Origin: CAYUPI01 sp964446585 | GTDB taxonomy: Bacteria; Verrucomicrobiota; Verrucomicrobiia; Limisphaerales; UBA8199 | Assembly: GCA_964446585.1 (NCBI GenBank) | Contig: CAYUPI010000046.1 | Coordinates: forward strand, 1-44,296 | Length of the DNA stretch: 44,296 nucleotides | Direction of reading: 5' to 3' | In this document: positions 32,976 to 42,100 of the stretch, one piece after another | Layout of the letters: the number at the start of each line of letters is the position of its first letter | How positions within the stretch are numbered: position 1 is the first letter of the stretch | Notes under the pieces: generated by a model | The model's database searches: none | Seen by the model: only the letters and a program-made list of their open reading frames with translations | Told to the model about the DNA's origin: nothing | Position numbers and translations under genes: made by a program

Positions 32976-34199
32976 ATGGTTACAATCCAACCTTTTGCCG
33001 CGCTGCGACCGGACCCCGCCTTGGCCGCGCGCATCTGCGAACTACCGTACGACGTGCTCTCTTCAGACGAAGCCCGGCAAATCGCCGCCGGCAATCCGCT
33101 CAGCTTTTTGCATGTCAGCAAACCGGAGATCGATCTGCCGCCGGCAACTGACCCTTATTCGCCCGAGGTCTATGCGAAGGGAAAAGCGAGCTTTGGCAAA
33201 CTAATCGACCGGAAGGCGCTGCGCCAGGACCCACGGCCTTACTATTATCTTTATCGCCAAATCATGGGCCAGCACCAACAGGTGGGATTGGTGGCGGTGG
33301 CCAGTTGCGAAGATTATCTCCGCGGCAGCATCAAGAAGCATGAGCTGACAAGGCCGGACAAGGAGGACGATCGTGTCCGGCACATCGAAGCGCTCGATTC
33401 GCAAACTGGCCCGGTGTTTCTGGTTTATCGAGCCCGTCCGAATATAGATGAAATGGCTAATCGGCGGATAGCCCAGTCGCCGCAGATTGACTTCACCGCC
33501 GGCGATGCCGTACGGCACACAGCGTGGGTGATCGAGGATGCTTCTGAGACAGACCTGATTCGGGCTGAGTTTGAAGCCACTGATTCGCTCTGCATCGCCG
33601 ACGGCCATCACCGCTGCGCGGCCGCGGCGCGGGTTTATTGCGCGCACAACGGCGCGGGCAACAGCGGTTTTTTTCTCAGCGTGATCTTTCCCCATAACCA
33701 GGCGCAGATACTGCCCTACCATCGCGTGCTCAAGGATCTGAACAACATATCACCTTCCGAGTTGCTGGACAAACTTGATGGCGTCTTCATCATCAATGCG
33801 AGTGGCTCTCCGCAACCGACGCGCAGTCATGAACTGGGACTTTACCTGGCGGGGCGCTGGCGCACGCTGAATTTTCGGCCGCGCTTTGCGGCCACGTCCG
33901 ACCCACTCGAAAAACTCGACGTGACGCTGTTGCAAAAATACGTGCTCGAGCCGATCTTTGGCATCACCGATCCGCGGACGAGCACGCGCGTCAATTTTGT
34001 CGGCGGCATTCGCGGGTCGGCTGAACTGCAAAAGCTGGTGGATGACGGCGAGTACGCCTGCGCCTTTGCGATGTACCCGACGAGCATTGACGAGTTGCTG
34101 GCAATCGCCGATGCCGGGGGCATCATGCCACCCAAAAGCACGTGGTTTGAGCCCAAGCTCCGGGATGCGATGTTTTGCCACATGCTGTCCTTGGTGTAA
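32976..34199 (+). CDS. DUF1015 family protein
   Basis: Conserved protein of 407 residues, begun at ATG 32976 so that it opens with the family's VTIQPFAALRPDPALAARICELPYDVLSSDEAR. It has the conserved DGHHRCAAA segment (about 200-208) and the FNAMSxMP-type middle is replaced by GFFLSVIFPHNQAQILPYHR. The family has no agreed enzymatic role in free-living bacteria and is often beside amino-acid genes (serine or phosphoglycerate pathways). Here the next gene, 11 bases downstream, is a cysteine desulfurase, so they are probably cotranscribed. The in-frame extension to 32847 crosses into the promoter region of rpmB and is not used. Confidence 0.9.
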   Translation: MVTIQPFAALRPDPALAARICELPYDVLSSDEARQIAAGNPLSFLHVSKPEIDLPPATDPYSPEVYAKGKASFGKLIDRKALRQDPRPYYYLYRQIMGQHQQVGLVAVASCEDYLRGSIKKHELTRPDKEDDRVRHIEALDSQTGPVFLVYRARPNIDEMANRRIAQSPQIDFTAGDAVRHTAWVIEDASETDLIRAEFEATDSLCIADGHHRCAAAARVYCAHNGAGNSGFFLSVIFPHNQAQILPYHRVLKDLNNISPSELLDKLDGVFIINASGSPQPTRSHELGLYLAGRWRTLNFRPRFAATSDPLEKLDVTLLQKYVLEPIFGITDPRTSTRVNFVGGIRGSAELQKLVDDGEYACAFAMYPTSIDELLAIADAGGIMPPKSTWFEPKLRDAMFCHMLSLV

Positions 34200-34210
34200 G
34201 CTTAATAGAG

Positions 34211-35452
34211 ATGAATTCGCGGCCGGTCTATTTCGATCACAACGCCACGACCCGGGTGGCACCGGAGGCAGTGAGTGCGATGCTGCCGTTCCTGACGGAG
34301 AACTGGGGCAATCCCTCGAGCGCTTACAACTTCGGTCATCAAGTCGCCGCGCACGTGGAGGAGGCGCGGACCAAGGTCGCCGGGCTCATCAATGCAGATC
34401 CGCGCGAGATTGTGTTCACCAGTTGCGGCACCGAAAGCAGCAATTCTGCCATTCACAGCGCGCTAGTGGCGCAGCCGGAACGGCGCCACGCGCTCACGAC
34501 TGCCGTCGAGCATTCGGCAAATATCAAATACGGCGCGTTTCTTCAGAAGCAAGGCTACGAAGTCACTTTTTTGCCGGTGGAGTCCGATGGCAGTCTCGAT
34601 CTCCACCAGTTGGAACGAGCGATTCGGCCGGACACGGCGATTGTCTCCGCAATGTGGGCCAATAACGAAACGGGCGTGCTGTTCCCGATCGCAGAGATCG
34701 CCGCCATTTGCAGAAGCAAAGGTGTGTTGTTTCACACGGATGCAGTCCAGATGGCGGGGAAGTTGAAAGTGGACGTGAAAGAATCGGGCGTGGATTTTGC
34801 GTCGTTGTCCGGGCACAAGCTGCAAGCGCCTAAGGGCATCGGCGTGCTTTACGTGAAACGCCGAACGAAGTATCATCCTTATATTATCGGCGGCGGACAG
34901 GAGTTGGGCCGTCGCGGCGGGACGGAAAATGTGCCGTACATTGTCGCCTTCGGCCGCGCCGCCGAGCTGGCGAGCGCTCGCCTGGAGGATGAGAACACTC
35001 GTGTTCGGGCGCTGCGGGACAAATTAGAGAACGGTATTTTTGGCAACATCGAAGGCACTTTGCAGAATGGAGCCAAAGAGCCTCGGTTGCCTAATACCAC
35101 GAACATCGCCTTTGAGGGGGTTGAGGCCGAAGGCATCCTGCTGTTGCTGGATCAGGCTGGCATTTGCGCCTCGAGCGGCTCGGCCTGCGCCTCCGGGTCA
35201 ATGGAGCCTTCGCATGTCCTCATCGCGATGGGTTGCAGCGCCGCGCGCGCGCGCGGCAGCATTCGCTTCAGCCTTGGCCCTGACAATACGGCGGCCGAAG
35301 TCGATTACGTACTGCAACAATTGCCTCCCATTATCGCTAGGCTGAAAGCGAAAGCGTCCGTGGAGGGAACCGGAGGAGCATTGGCAGGAACGAAGCACCA
35401 AGCTCCGAGTTCCAAGCTCCGGAGAAACATCAAACACCAGGTTCCAAACTGA
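34211..35452 (+). CDS. Cysteine desulfurase (NifS/IscS class)
   Basis: PLP enzyme that takes sulfur from cysteine for iron-sulfur clusters or thiolated tRNA. ATG 34211 (AGAG just upstream) gives MNSRPVYFDHNATTRVAP. The PLP lysine is in LSGHKLQAPKG (Lys203) after the conserved HTDAVQ. The active-site cysteine is in SSGSACASGSMEPSHVL (Cys326) on the loop of the NifS/IscS class. The last 20 or so residues (GTKHQAPSSKLRRNIKHQ) do not belong to the family; they are translated from a repetitive element at 35392-35450. No iscU or suf gene is adjacent. Confidence 0.93.
   Translation: MNSRPVYFDHNATTRVAPEAVSAMLPFLTENWGNPSSAYNFGHQVAAHVEEARTKVAGLINADPREIVFTSCGTESSNSAIHSALVAQPERRHALTTAVEHSANIKYGAFLQKQGYEVTFLPVESDGSLDLHQLERAIRPDTAIVSAMWANNETGVLFPIAEIAAICRSKGVLFHTDAVQMAGKLKVDVKESGVDFASLSGHKLQAPKGIGVLYVKRRTKYHPYIIGGGQELGRRGGTENVPYIVAFGRAAELASARLEDENTRVRALRDKLENGIFGNIEGTLQNGAKEPRLPNTTNIAFEGVEAEGILLLLDQAGICASSGSACASGSMEPSHVLIAMGCSAARARGSIRFSLGPDNTAAEVDYVLQQLPPIIARLKAKASVEGTGGALAGTKHQAPSSKLRRNIKHQVPN
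35392..35450. repeat. CAA/CCAAGCTCC-type low-complexity repeat at the 3' end of the cysteine desulfurase gene
   Basis: A degenerate repeat of (C)CAAGCTCC / GTTCCAA units (for example CACCAAGCTCC, TTCCAAGCTCC, CACCAGGTTCC) that has extended the reading frame. It is compositionally unlike the gene and matches in style the opposite-oriented G/T-rich block at 35560-35610. Confidence 0.6.
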
Positions 35453-35559
35453 TTGCGCTGCGTCTGGCCTCGTCGCTGATCCTCCCGCGAACTTCGAAAA
35501 TCCGCAGCACGACGTCGGCGGCCGCGCCTTGTTGTCGAGCAACGACGGGAAGTCTTGCA

Positions 35560-35610
35560 TTTGGCCGTTTGGGATTTGTTTGGGGTTTGGAATTTGGGAT
35601 TTGGTTTTTT
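35560..35610. repeat. G/T-rich TTTGGGATTTG-type repeat
   Basis: Direct repeats of a TTTGG(G/A)(A)TTTG unit (about five copies) just before the eboC stop codon at 35612, ending in TTTTTT. Its complement is CCAAA/CCCAAA-rich, like the block at 35392-35450, so the two may form an inverted pair between convergent genes. Between them, 35453-35559, I see nothing. Confidence 0.55.
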
Positions 35611-35611
35611 C

Positions 35612-36463
35612 TCATGTTGCCGGCACCACGCGCTGGAACAGCAGTGCCGTCAGGAACAGCGCGATGAACACGAACCCAAGTGGCCGGGGGGTATCGGCCA
35701 CGGCCAGCCAATCCACAAACACAATGCCGGCCAACAGCCCGGAAACCGTCCGGCCAATGTCCGGTTTCTCGGACCAGAAGGTTTGGCGCAGCGCGCGCGC
35801 GCCCGACAGGAACAGTACGGCTGCTAGAAGCCCCGCAGCCTGACGGTAGCCGGGGCCGTTCATCAGCAGCGCGAGAAGAATCGGTGCCAAAAGGAGCAGA
35901 GTCGGCCAAGAGCCCCGGAATCCGGAGATTGCAGGTTGTCGGGCGATTATGCTGAGTCCGATCACGTAGAAAGCCAGCGCCAATCCGCACCAGACTGACC
36001 AACCGGTCACGCCATTCGCGGCGATGGAGGCGGCGATGAGATAGACCAGGAACCGGCAGGCGCCCATAAGAACCGGCGCCCAGTCGATCTGCTTGTGGAT
36101 GGCATCGTAAACCAGGATGCAGATCACGAGCGCCACTCCAAGGCCACCGGTCGTGCGTCCCAGATAAATCATGCACGCACCGCCCACTCCGAGCCCAACC
36201 AGCCCCCATTGCCAGACCGTCTTTTGGCTTATGGTGCCTGCCGGGATCGGCCGCTCGGGACGGCGCAACTGATCAAACTCAGCGTCGAACGCGTCATTCA
36301 GGAACATTCCGCCCACGTAGAGCAGGCTCGCACCGATGAACAATAGGGGAAGCCGCTCGTGATGACCCGCGCCTCCGAGCCACCAGCCGGCCAGACAGTT
36401 GGACCAAAGGGTCGGCAAATTGGAGACCCGCCCGAGAATCAGCAACGTGCGAAGCAATGACAT
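35612..36463 (-). CDS. eboC: UbiA-family prenyltransferase, EboC type
   Basis: Integral membrane prenyltransferase-like protein of 283 residues with about eight hydrophobic helices. The polyprenyl-diphosphate site is NDAFDAEFDQ (Asn56, Asp57, Asp60, Asp64), followed by RRPERPIPAG as in UbiA enzymes. Assignment to EboC rests on its position directly after an EboE gene (11-base gap). In the known eboABCDEF cluster these proteins support transport of secondary metabolites such as scytonemin precursors to the periplasm; only eboC and eboE are in this window. The second Asp-rich motif, YDxxxD, appears as VYDAIHKQ without the final aspartate. Confidence 0.85.
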   Translation of the reverse strand: MSLLRTLLILGRVSNLPTLWSNCLAGWWLGGAGHHERLPLLFIGASLLYVGGMFLNDAFDAEFDQLRRPERPIPAGTISQKTVWQWGLVGLGVGGACMIYLGRTTGGLGVALVICILVYDAIHKQIDWAPVLMGACRFLVYLIAASIAANGVTGWSVWCGLALAFYVIGLSIIARQPAISGFRGSWPTLLLLAPILLALLMNGPGYRQAAGLLAAVLFLSGARALRQTFWSEKPDIGRTVSGLLAGIVFVDWLAVADTPRPLGFVFIALFLTALLFQRVVPAT

Positions 36464-36474
36464 TCAGTAATCTG

Positions 36475-37707
36475 TCATTTAACGGCGCTGGCGCCGCCGG
36501 CTAATCCCCGCTCCGCCAGCCGGCCGAGCGTCCATTCGTGCTCCGCTGCCAGTTGCTCTACGACGTCCAGGGACTTGAGTTCCGGCGGTAACACGTCCCA
36601 AGTATAAGTTTCCATTTCCAGATGAGAACAGAGGCCGGGGTTGGCTTGTAGCAAATCCAGCACTCCGAGGATGTGGTCTGTCGTATTGTCAAAAAACTCA
36701 GTGGGGGCGCTGTGCAAGGGAATGTGAAAATGGACGCGCCACTCGGAGGAATGCGGAGTGCGGAGTGCAGAGGGCGGAGTAGAGAGCACGGCGGCTTCGT
36801 CTTCCGTGGGACGTTCGCACGCCAGCGCATCGTCGAGATCCAGATACGCAACTCGGCTCCCGTCCGCTTGACGCACCACGACTTGATGCAAGTACACATC
36901 GTCGGCGAAGGCGGCCAACGCCTCGCGTGCTTCCCTGGTCGGGCGCAACTTCAGGGCCGAGCTGAGATGAATCTTGCTGAGCTTAATCCCGTGTTGCTGC
37001 AAGAAGGGAATTGCGTTGTGGGGTTCTTCGAATTCGACGGCGAGGTGACAGGTGTCATAATTGACGCCAAGGTGTTCAGCCAGCCGGGGATCGTTCCGAT
37101 GCTCGGCGCGCAGCCGATCGAACAGATGGACCACTTCGCCGGTCGTTTCCAGCAAACACATCGGCTCCGGCTCCAGTCCGAGGTGGAGCTTGCGGCCGAT
37201 TTGAGAGCTGACTCGCGCGATGTGCTCGATACAATGCCAGAGGTTGTCTCGAATGAGCTTCAGCTCCTCATTCGTGGTGACCAGCAGCTTGAACCCGCAC
37301 GGCAGTGTGCTGATGCTGCCTTCGATGTCCGCGGGCAGAAGCTGGGCCAGCAGATCGACCAGCAAGATCGTGTAGTCCAGCCTCTCCCGCGTGGTCCAAT
37401 CCGGCGCATAAACCTGCTCCTTGACGCGAGTGCCGTGAAACTGTCCATAGGGAAAGCCATTGATAGTGAAGACATAGCATCGGTTCTGGCCCAGCCAGCG
37501 ATGGAACTCCAACAGGGTGGCCCGATCGCTCAGTTCATGCGCGGCCTGGTTGCTCAAACGCAGGCCTATCGCATACGGCTGGTTCGGGCAGACACGCTGT
37601 CGTACGCGAAGCGTATTTTGTTTAAGCGCGTCGAAGGTTTCCGCCCAGGTCTCGCCCCGATGAATGTTCGTGCAGTAGGCGAGGTGAAGGCCGTGGTTCA
37701 ATTTCAT
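36475..37707 (-). CDS. eboE: Metabolite traffic protein EboE
   Basis: A 410-residue TIM-barrel protein of the xylose-isomerase/AP-endonuclease-like fold. The EboE hallmarks are the start MKLNHGLHLAYCTNIHRGETW, the TINGFPYGQFHG segment, LEPEPMCLLETT, and VNYDTCHLAVEFE with metal-type Glu/His positions. Its chemical reaction is unknown. A short insertion STPPSALRTPHSSE (about residues 308-321) is not typical of the fold; it is translated from a CGGAGTG-type repeat at 36745-36784. The gene precedes eboC by 11 bases and follows the esterase gene by 59, so the three are probably one transcript. Confidence 0.88.
   Translation of the reverse strand: MKLNHGLHLAYCTNIHRGETWAETFDALKQNTLRVRQRVCPNQPYAIGLRLSNQAAHELSDRATLLEFHRWLGQNRCYVFTINGFPYGQFHGTRVKEQVYAPDWTTRERLDYTILLVDLLAQLLPADIEGSISTLPCGFKLLVTTNEELKLIRDNLWHCIEHIARVSSQIGRKLHLGLEPEPMCLLETTGEVVHLFDRLRAEHRNDPRLAEHLGVNYDTCHLAVEFEEPHNAIPFLQQHGIKLSKIHLSSALKLRPTREAREALAAFADDVYLHQVVVRQADGSRVAYLDLDDALACERPTEDEAAVLSTPPSALRTPHSSEWRVHFHIPLHSAPTEFFDNTTDHILGVLDLLQANPGLCSHLEMETYTWDVLPPELKSLDVVEQLAAEHEWTLGRLAERGLAGGASAVK
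36745..36784. repeat. CGGAGTGC-type micro-repeat within eboE
   Basis: About five tandem degenerate units of (A)GG(A)(A/C)TGCGGAGT / GCAGAGGGCGGAGT. The unit length keeps the frame of eboE open on the minus strand. It reads out as SALRTPHS-like peptide. Confidence 0.65.
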
Positions 37708-37766
37708 TCGCTACAGCGTAATTACGCCACGGCCCGCCAAATTGCAAAGCCTCTCGGGCTGTGCTA

Positions 37767-38645
37767 TTAGCGCACCCAACCTTGCTCCTTAAGCCAGAAG
37801 GTAAAGTCGCGCGTCCAGGGATGCCACTTGGCGGCATCGTAATCGTGGCTGCCGAGTCCCAGCCCGTGCGCGCCTTTTTGATAGACGTGCAGAGCGAACG
37901 GGACGCCGGCTTTGCGCAGCGCCTCGGCAAACTGCAAACTGTTCTCCACCGGTACGGCCTTGTCCTCCGAAGTGTGCCAGAGAAAACACGCTGGCGTCTC
38001 TTTCGTCACTTGCAATTCGTTCGACAGTTCGCGCACGAGTTCTGCCGTCGGCTCTGTGCCCAGCAAATTGTTCTTCGAGCCCTGGTGCGTGAACACGCCC
38101 ATCGTAACAACGGGATAACAAAGGATGCCCAGATCCGGCCGCGAGCTTTGCCGCTCGATCGGATCGGCAGCGTCGGACTTGCCGCCGTCGAAATGCGTCA
38201 GCAACGTCGAAGCGAGGTGCCCGCCGGCGGAGGAGCCCATGATTCCCACGCGCTTTGGATCCAGTTTCCATTCTCCCGCGCGCGTGCGAACGATGCGCAC
38301 GGCGCGGGCGGCGTCCTGGAGCATCGCTGGATGCCGGTAGCCGTTCGAGCCGAGACGGTACTTCAGTACGAACCCGGCAATGCCCTGCTCGTTGAGAAAG
38401 CGCGCATAATGTTCCCCTTCGTAGTGGGCCAGGCCTCCATAGCCGCCTCCGGGGCAGATGACGAACGCGGCGCCCGTGGCCTTCTCCGCCTCGGGCATGA
38501 ACACGGTGAGTGTGGGGATATCTTTGTCCGAATTGCCCAGCGCGCCCGGCGGACCATCGGGCCAGAGCGGAAACGTGTTCGTGGATTGCGCAACAGCCAG
38601 CGTCGCAGCACAGCACCCGGCCAACAGAGTGAAGAGAGCTTTCAT
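37767..38645 (-). CDS. Secreted alpha/beta hydrolase (acetyl-xylan-esterase/BD-FAE type)
   Basis: Predicted exported carbohydrate esterase of 292 residues with a signal peptide (MKALFTLLAGCCAATLAVAQ). The oxyanion segment is CPGGGYGGLA (64-73), the nucleophile elbow GSSAG (Ser139), and the other triad members are Asp228 in HTSEDKAVP and His260 in KGAHGLGL. This layout is that of bacterial esterases that remove acetyl or feruloyl groups from plant or algal polysaccharide. It is the first gene of a likely esterase-eboE-eboC transcript, though the functional link between them is unclear. Confidence 0.88.
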   Translation of the reverse strand: MKALFTLLAGCCAATLAVAQSTNTFPLWPDGPPGALGNSDKDIPTLTVFMPEAEKATGAAFVICPGGGYGGLAHYEGEHYARFLNEQGIAGFVLKYRLGSNGYRHPAMLQDAARAVRIVRTRAGEWKLDPKRVGIMGSSAGGHLASTLLTHFDGGKSDAADPIERQSSRPDLGILCYPVVTMGVFTHQGSKNNLLGTEPTAELVRELSNELQVTKETPACFLWHTSEDKAVPVENSLQFAEALRKAGVPFALHVYQKGAHGLGLGSHDYDAAKWHPWTRDFTFWLKEQGWVR

Positions 38646-39144
38646 GGCCCGACCTTAGAAGCGCCGAAGCAAAACCGCAAGCGCCCTGGACTCGGCGCAC
38701 AGAGCCTCGATGTTCTATGCGATCAGAAACGGAAATGTTAGAATAAGAGCCATTGCGAGATGTCTCCCCTCGCCAGAGCGTCTATGCAGGGTGAGCGCGT
38801 AAGCGCGTCGGTCTAGTGCGTCCGCTGCAGGTTGGCGGGGGTTAAGAGTTATTGGACGGTGATGCCGCGGGGTTACCTTCCAGAACCTTCCACAGCCTTC
38901 CGTAGCCTTCCACAGGCTTCCGTGCGCCTACGGAGCAAGGAACATGCTCTGCCTTCCACACGCGGCGGCGGGACGGGCTTGGCTACGTTGAGTGAGTAGG
39001 CATCTCATCGTAGCAAGTAATTGGTGTGCAACACTTTAGATTTTTGTACACGCTCCTATTCTAACCCTAACACTTTACCTGCACCCACGAAAGGGGCCCA
39101 GTCAGTGGCAAAGTCCCAATTGCTCACGCGCTTAGGGTGCTTGG
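38646..39144. other. Intergenic region between the esterase and the beta-helix protein
   Basis: These 499 bases lie upstream of the esterase (minus) and downstream of the 1159-residue protein (minus). Apart from the five-copy 10-bp repeat at 38875-38924, a further CCTTCCACA unit near 38952, and a small GCGCG-TAA-GCGCG hairpin near 38796, I see no gene or known RNA. It should contain the esterase promoter, which I cannot place. Confidence 0.45.
38875..38924. repeat. Five-copy 10-bp tandem repeat
   Basis: Units ACCTTCCAGA, ACCTTCCACA, GCCTTCCGTA, GCCTTCCACA and GGCTTCCGTG follow each other with exact 10-base spacing. The CTTCC core is in every unit, while the ends vary. The spacing is close to one helical turn, so all copies face the same side of the DNA. 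Confidence 0.75.
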
Positions 39145-42100
39145 TTAGGGAAGAGCCTGTCCGCGATAGAAGCCTCGCGGCAGACCGCCGGCGCCGAAAT
39201 TGGTCGCGGTAATGATCGAGCCGGTGCCGACAATATTGGTCATCACATTGGTCCATGAGCCGCTGGAAAGGTCATCGATGCGCTCCAGCGCGTAGCTGTT
39301 TCCCGCGTCGGTCGTGAAACTGACGCGGACATCGTTGCCGGCGAGTTGCAAGCTGGTGAGCAGGAAGTAACTGCCCACCTCAAATGCGCCGATATCGCTG
39401 CCGTCGCCGCCGGAAGCATTGGCAACGGATTTTTCGAAGGGCCGGACGCCTCCTCGTTGATCGCTCGTTAGGCCGGAGCTGTTGCCTTTGTCGATCGCGG
39501 GACTGCCAGCGAGCAGGGCCATGGTCGGGGTCGGGCCACCGTTGTCCTGGAGAGCGCCGAGCAAAGGAGTTTGGCCGATGATGTTGTGAGTGGTCGTGCC
39601 CGTGAAGGTGCAGCCGTTGGTGTTCTGAATCAGATTGTAATCGCTTGAAACGATGGGTCCGTCACAATCGGGGCCGAAGCTGGCGCTATTACCGGCGACG
39701 ATAGTATTGCCGAGGTCCCCGTTGAAGTTGCGAAGGCCGCCGCCATAGTCGGCCTGGTTGCCGGAAAGGGTGCAGCTTCGCAAGATCAGGCCGGGAGCGT
39801 AACTATCAATCCCACCGCCTTCATCAATGCCACCGCCGATGGCCGCGTTGTTGGCGACGGTGCAATTGGTAAGCTGTAATGCGTTGTACGTGTAGATACC
39901 GCCGCCTGCGCCAAAGCCCGGGACATCCCCAGGGCCGGCGTTGGCCTTGTTGCCGCTAATGGTGCAGGCTGTTAGAATGGTGGGTACGTCGCTGCCTTCG
40001 CAGTAAATGCCCCCACCATAGCCCTGTCCTCCGTCCGCGGTGGGCCCAGGCAATCCGCCAGTGGCCGCGTTGGAGACCACGCTGCACTGACTCATGGCCA
40101 AGGGGCCAGAGCTTTCGATCCCGCCGCCTGACGCGTTGCCCCCGTTTCCGCTGTCCCCAAATTGATTCGTTGGACCACCTTGTCCGGCGGTGGCGATGTT
40201 GTTGCTGATAACGCAGCCGGCCAGCGTAAGGGTGGCCTCGTTTAGGATTCCAGCCCCCTTTACATCCTCGCCGTTCTTGCCCACGGCGCCGTTGGTGCCC
40301 AGAAGCCGTCCGTCGCAAATTGTCAGGCCGGAAACGCTGATGATCGTCGGATTGGTGAAAGCCGTCGAGTTGGTAAAATGAAAGACACGGTGGGCGCTGT
40401 TGCCGCTGATGACCAGCAACTGGGCGCCCGGCCCGGAAATGGTAATGGGCTTGGCAACCAGCAATCCACCATTGGTTAGCACGATTTTCCCGGTGACTCC
40501 CGGATCGAATGCAATCGTGTCGCCGGCAAGGTCAGAAGCGTCCTGGAGGGCCTGCCTCAACGAGCCGCTGCCAGTGTCATTGAGATTCGCCACCTCGAGA
40601 GTCATGGGGACGACCCTGGAGGAATTGTAGTGGAGCACGACGTTGTTGCCGCTCTTTAACAATGAATAATGGTCGTAATTGGCTGGCAGCGTGCCGTCCC
40701 AGACCAGCAGCGGCGTGCTCGCCATGGTCGTCGTTCCCGAAACGGCGAAGAGCACGTAATCGCCGTTGGTGGCGAGGATGCCCCCGCCCGTGAGAGCATT
40801 GAGGTGAATCGAGTTGGTCCTGGCCAAACTCAGATTCTGGCCAACGACAATCTTGTCGTTGCCGCTGTTGAAGACGCCGCTCAAATCGAAATAGGCCGCG
40901 CCGCCGGCGCTCAGATTGAGGGTGTTGGTGCAGGTCAATGTTCCCACCAGGCCGCTCTTGCCAGGATAAATGGACGCCCCAAGGGAGGCCGTGGCAACGG
41001 AGCCGGTGACTGTGCCTCTGCCCACCAGGCTCTGGCCGCCGCTCAGCGTGAAGGTGGAACTCAGCCCGGAAACATCGAAAGTCGCTCCGCTTGCGACTTC
41101 TAAGTTCGTGCAAGCAACCGAGCCGGCGCCGCTCAAGGCAAACCGGCCGCCAGCGACCAAAACGCTGGCAGAGGCGAGGCTGTTGGTTGCGAGCAAAGTG
41201 CCATTGTTGATGGCGGTTGGACCGGTGTACGTGTTGGTGCGGACCAGTGTCAAAGTTCCAGTCCCCTGCTTGACCAACCCTCCACTGCCAAACAATACCC
41301 CCGAGTAGGTCATTGAGGCCGTGTTGGTGACCGTAAGAGTTACGGCCGCGGAGAAGGCATTTGTTAAGCCCAAGTTCTGGGCTCCTGTGAGACCGGCCAG
41401 GGTTGCCGATGTATTAGTGGCGAAGCTGAGTGTTCCGCCCAGGTTATCGTAATTGAGAATGCTGTTTTGCAGTGCGGCCGGACTGCCAAGTGTCAGCGCA
41501 CCACCGGCGATAGAAGTCACGCCACTAAAGGTGTTGGTCGCGGAGAGCGTCACGCCGTTAGTCCCCGCAACCGTCAGTGCCGACGTTCCCGCGGCGTTAT
41601 CGAAGACTGGCATGTTGATAATTATGGGGGCCGTGGCGGCGTTGAGCACCAGCTCCCGGTTGGTTCCAATCACCAGGCCCGTTCCCGCACCAGTGCCACC
41701 CTTGACCAGCGTCAATGCACCCAACCCGGCATTCATCAGCCCATTCAATGTTAGCGTGACGTCAGCGCTGCTGGTGCCGTTGGTTTGAGAGCCAGCCGCT
41801 CCTGTGTAGCGCACAGTGTTGGCGCTGTGGCTCAGACTGATAGCGCTGGACAGAGCCGTGACGTCCCAATTCGTCCCTAAACTCGTTGCCGGCCAATTGA
41901 AGGGCGACGAGACGCCGGTGTAGGCCATGATCATTCCACTTGAGAGCGTGGCGTAATTCGTTTGGGAGTTGGCCCCGATGGTGGCCCAGGGGCCAAGAAT
42001 CCCAGGGGTTGGCAAACTCAAGTCATTCGTGAGGCCTTTCATCATAGCCGCCACCGTTCCCGCCCCGGCCACGCTGACCGTTGCACCGGCGGTCCGAGTG

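Noticed and set aside
36673..38741. Two long plus-strand open frames opposite eboE and the esterase
   Set aside because: Both overlap genes with visible catalytic motifs and give low-information, Arg/Gln-rich products.
38875..38924. CRISPR array
   Set aside because: The units are 10 bases long, contiguous and degenerate, with no spacers and no cas genes in the window.
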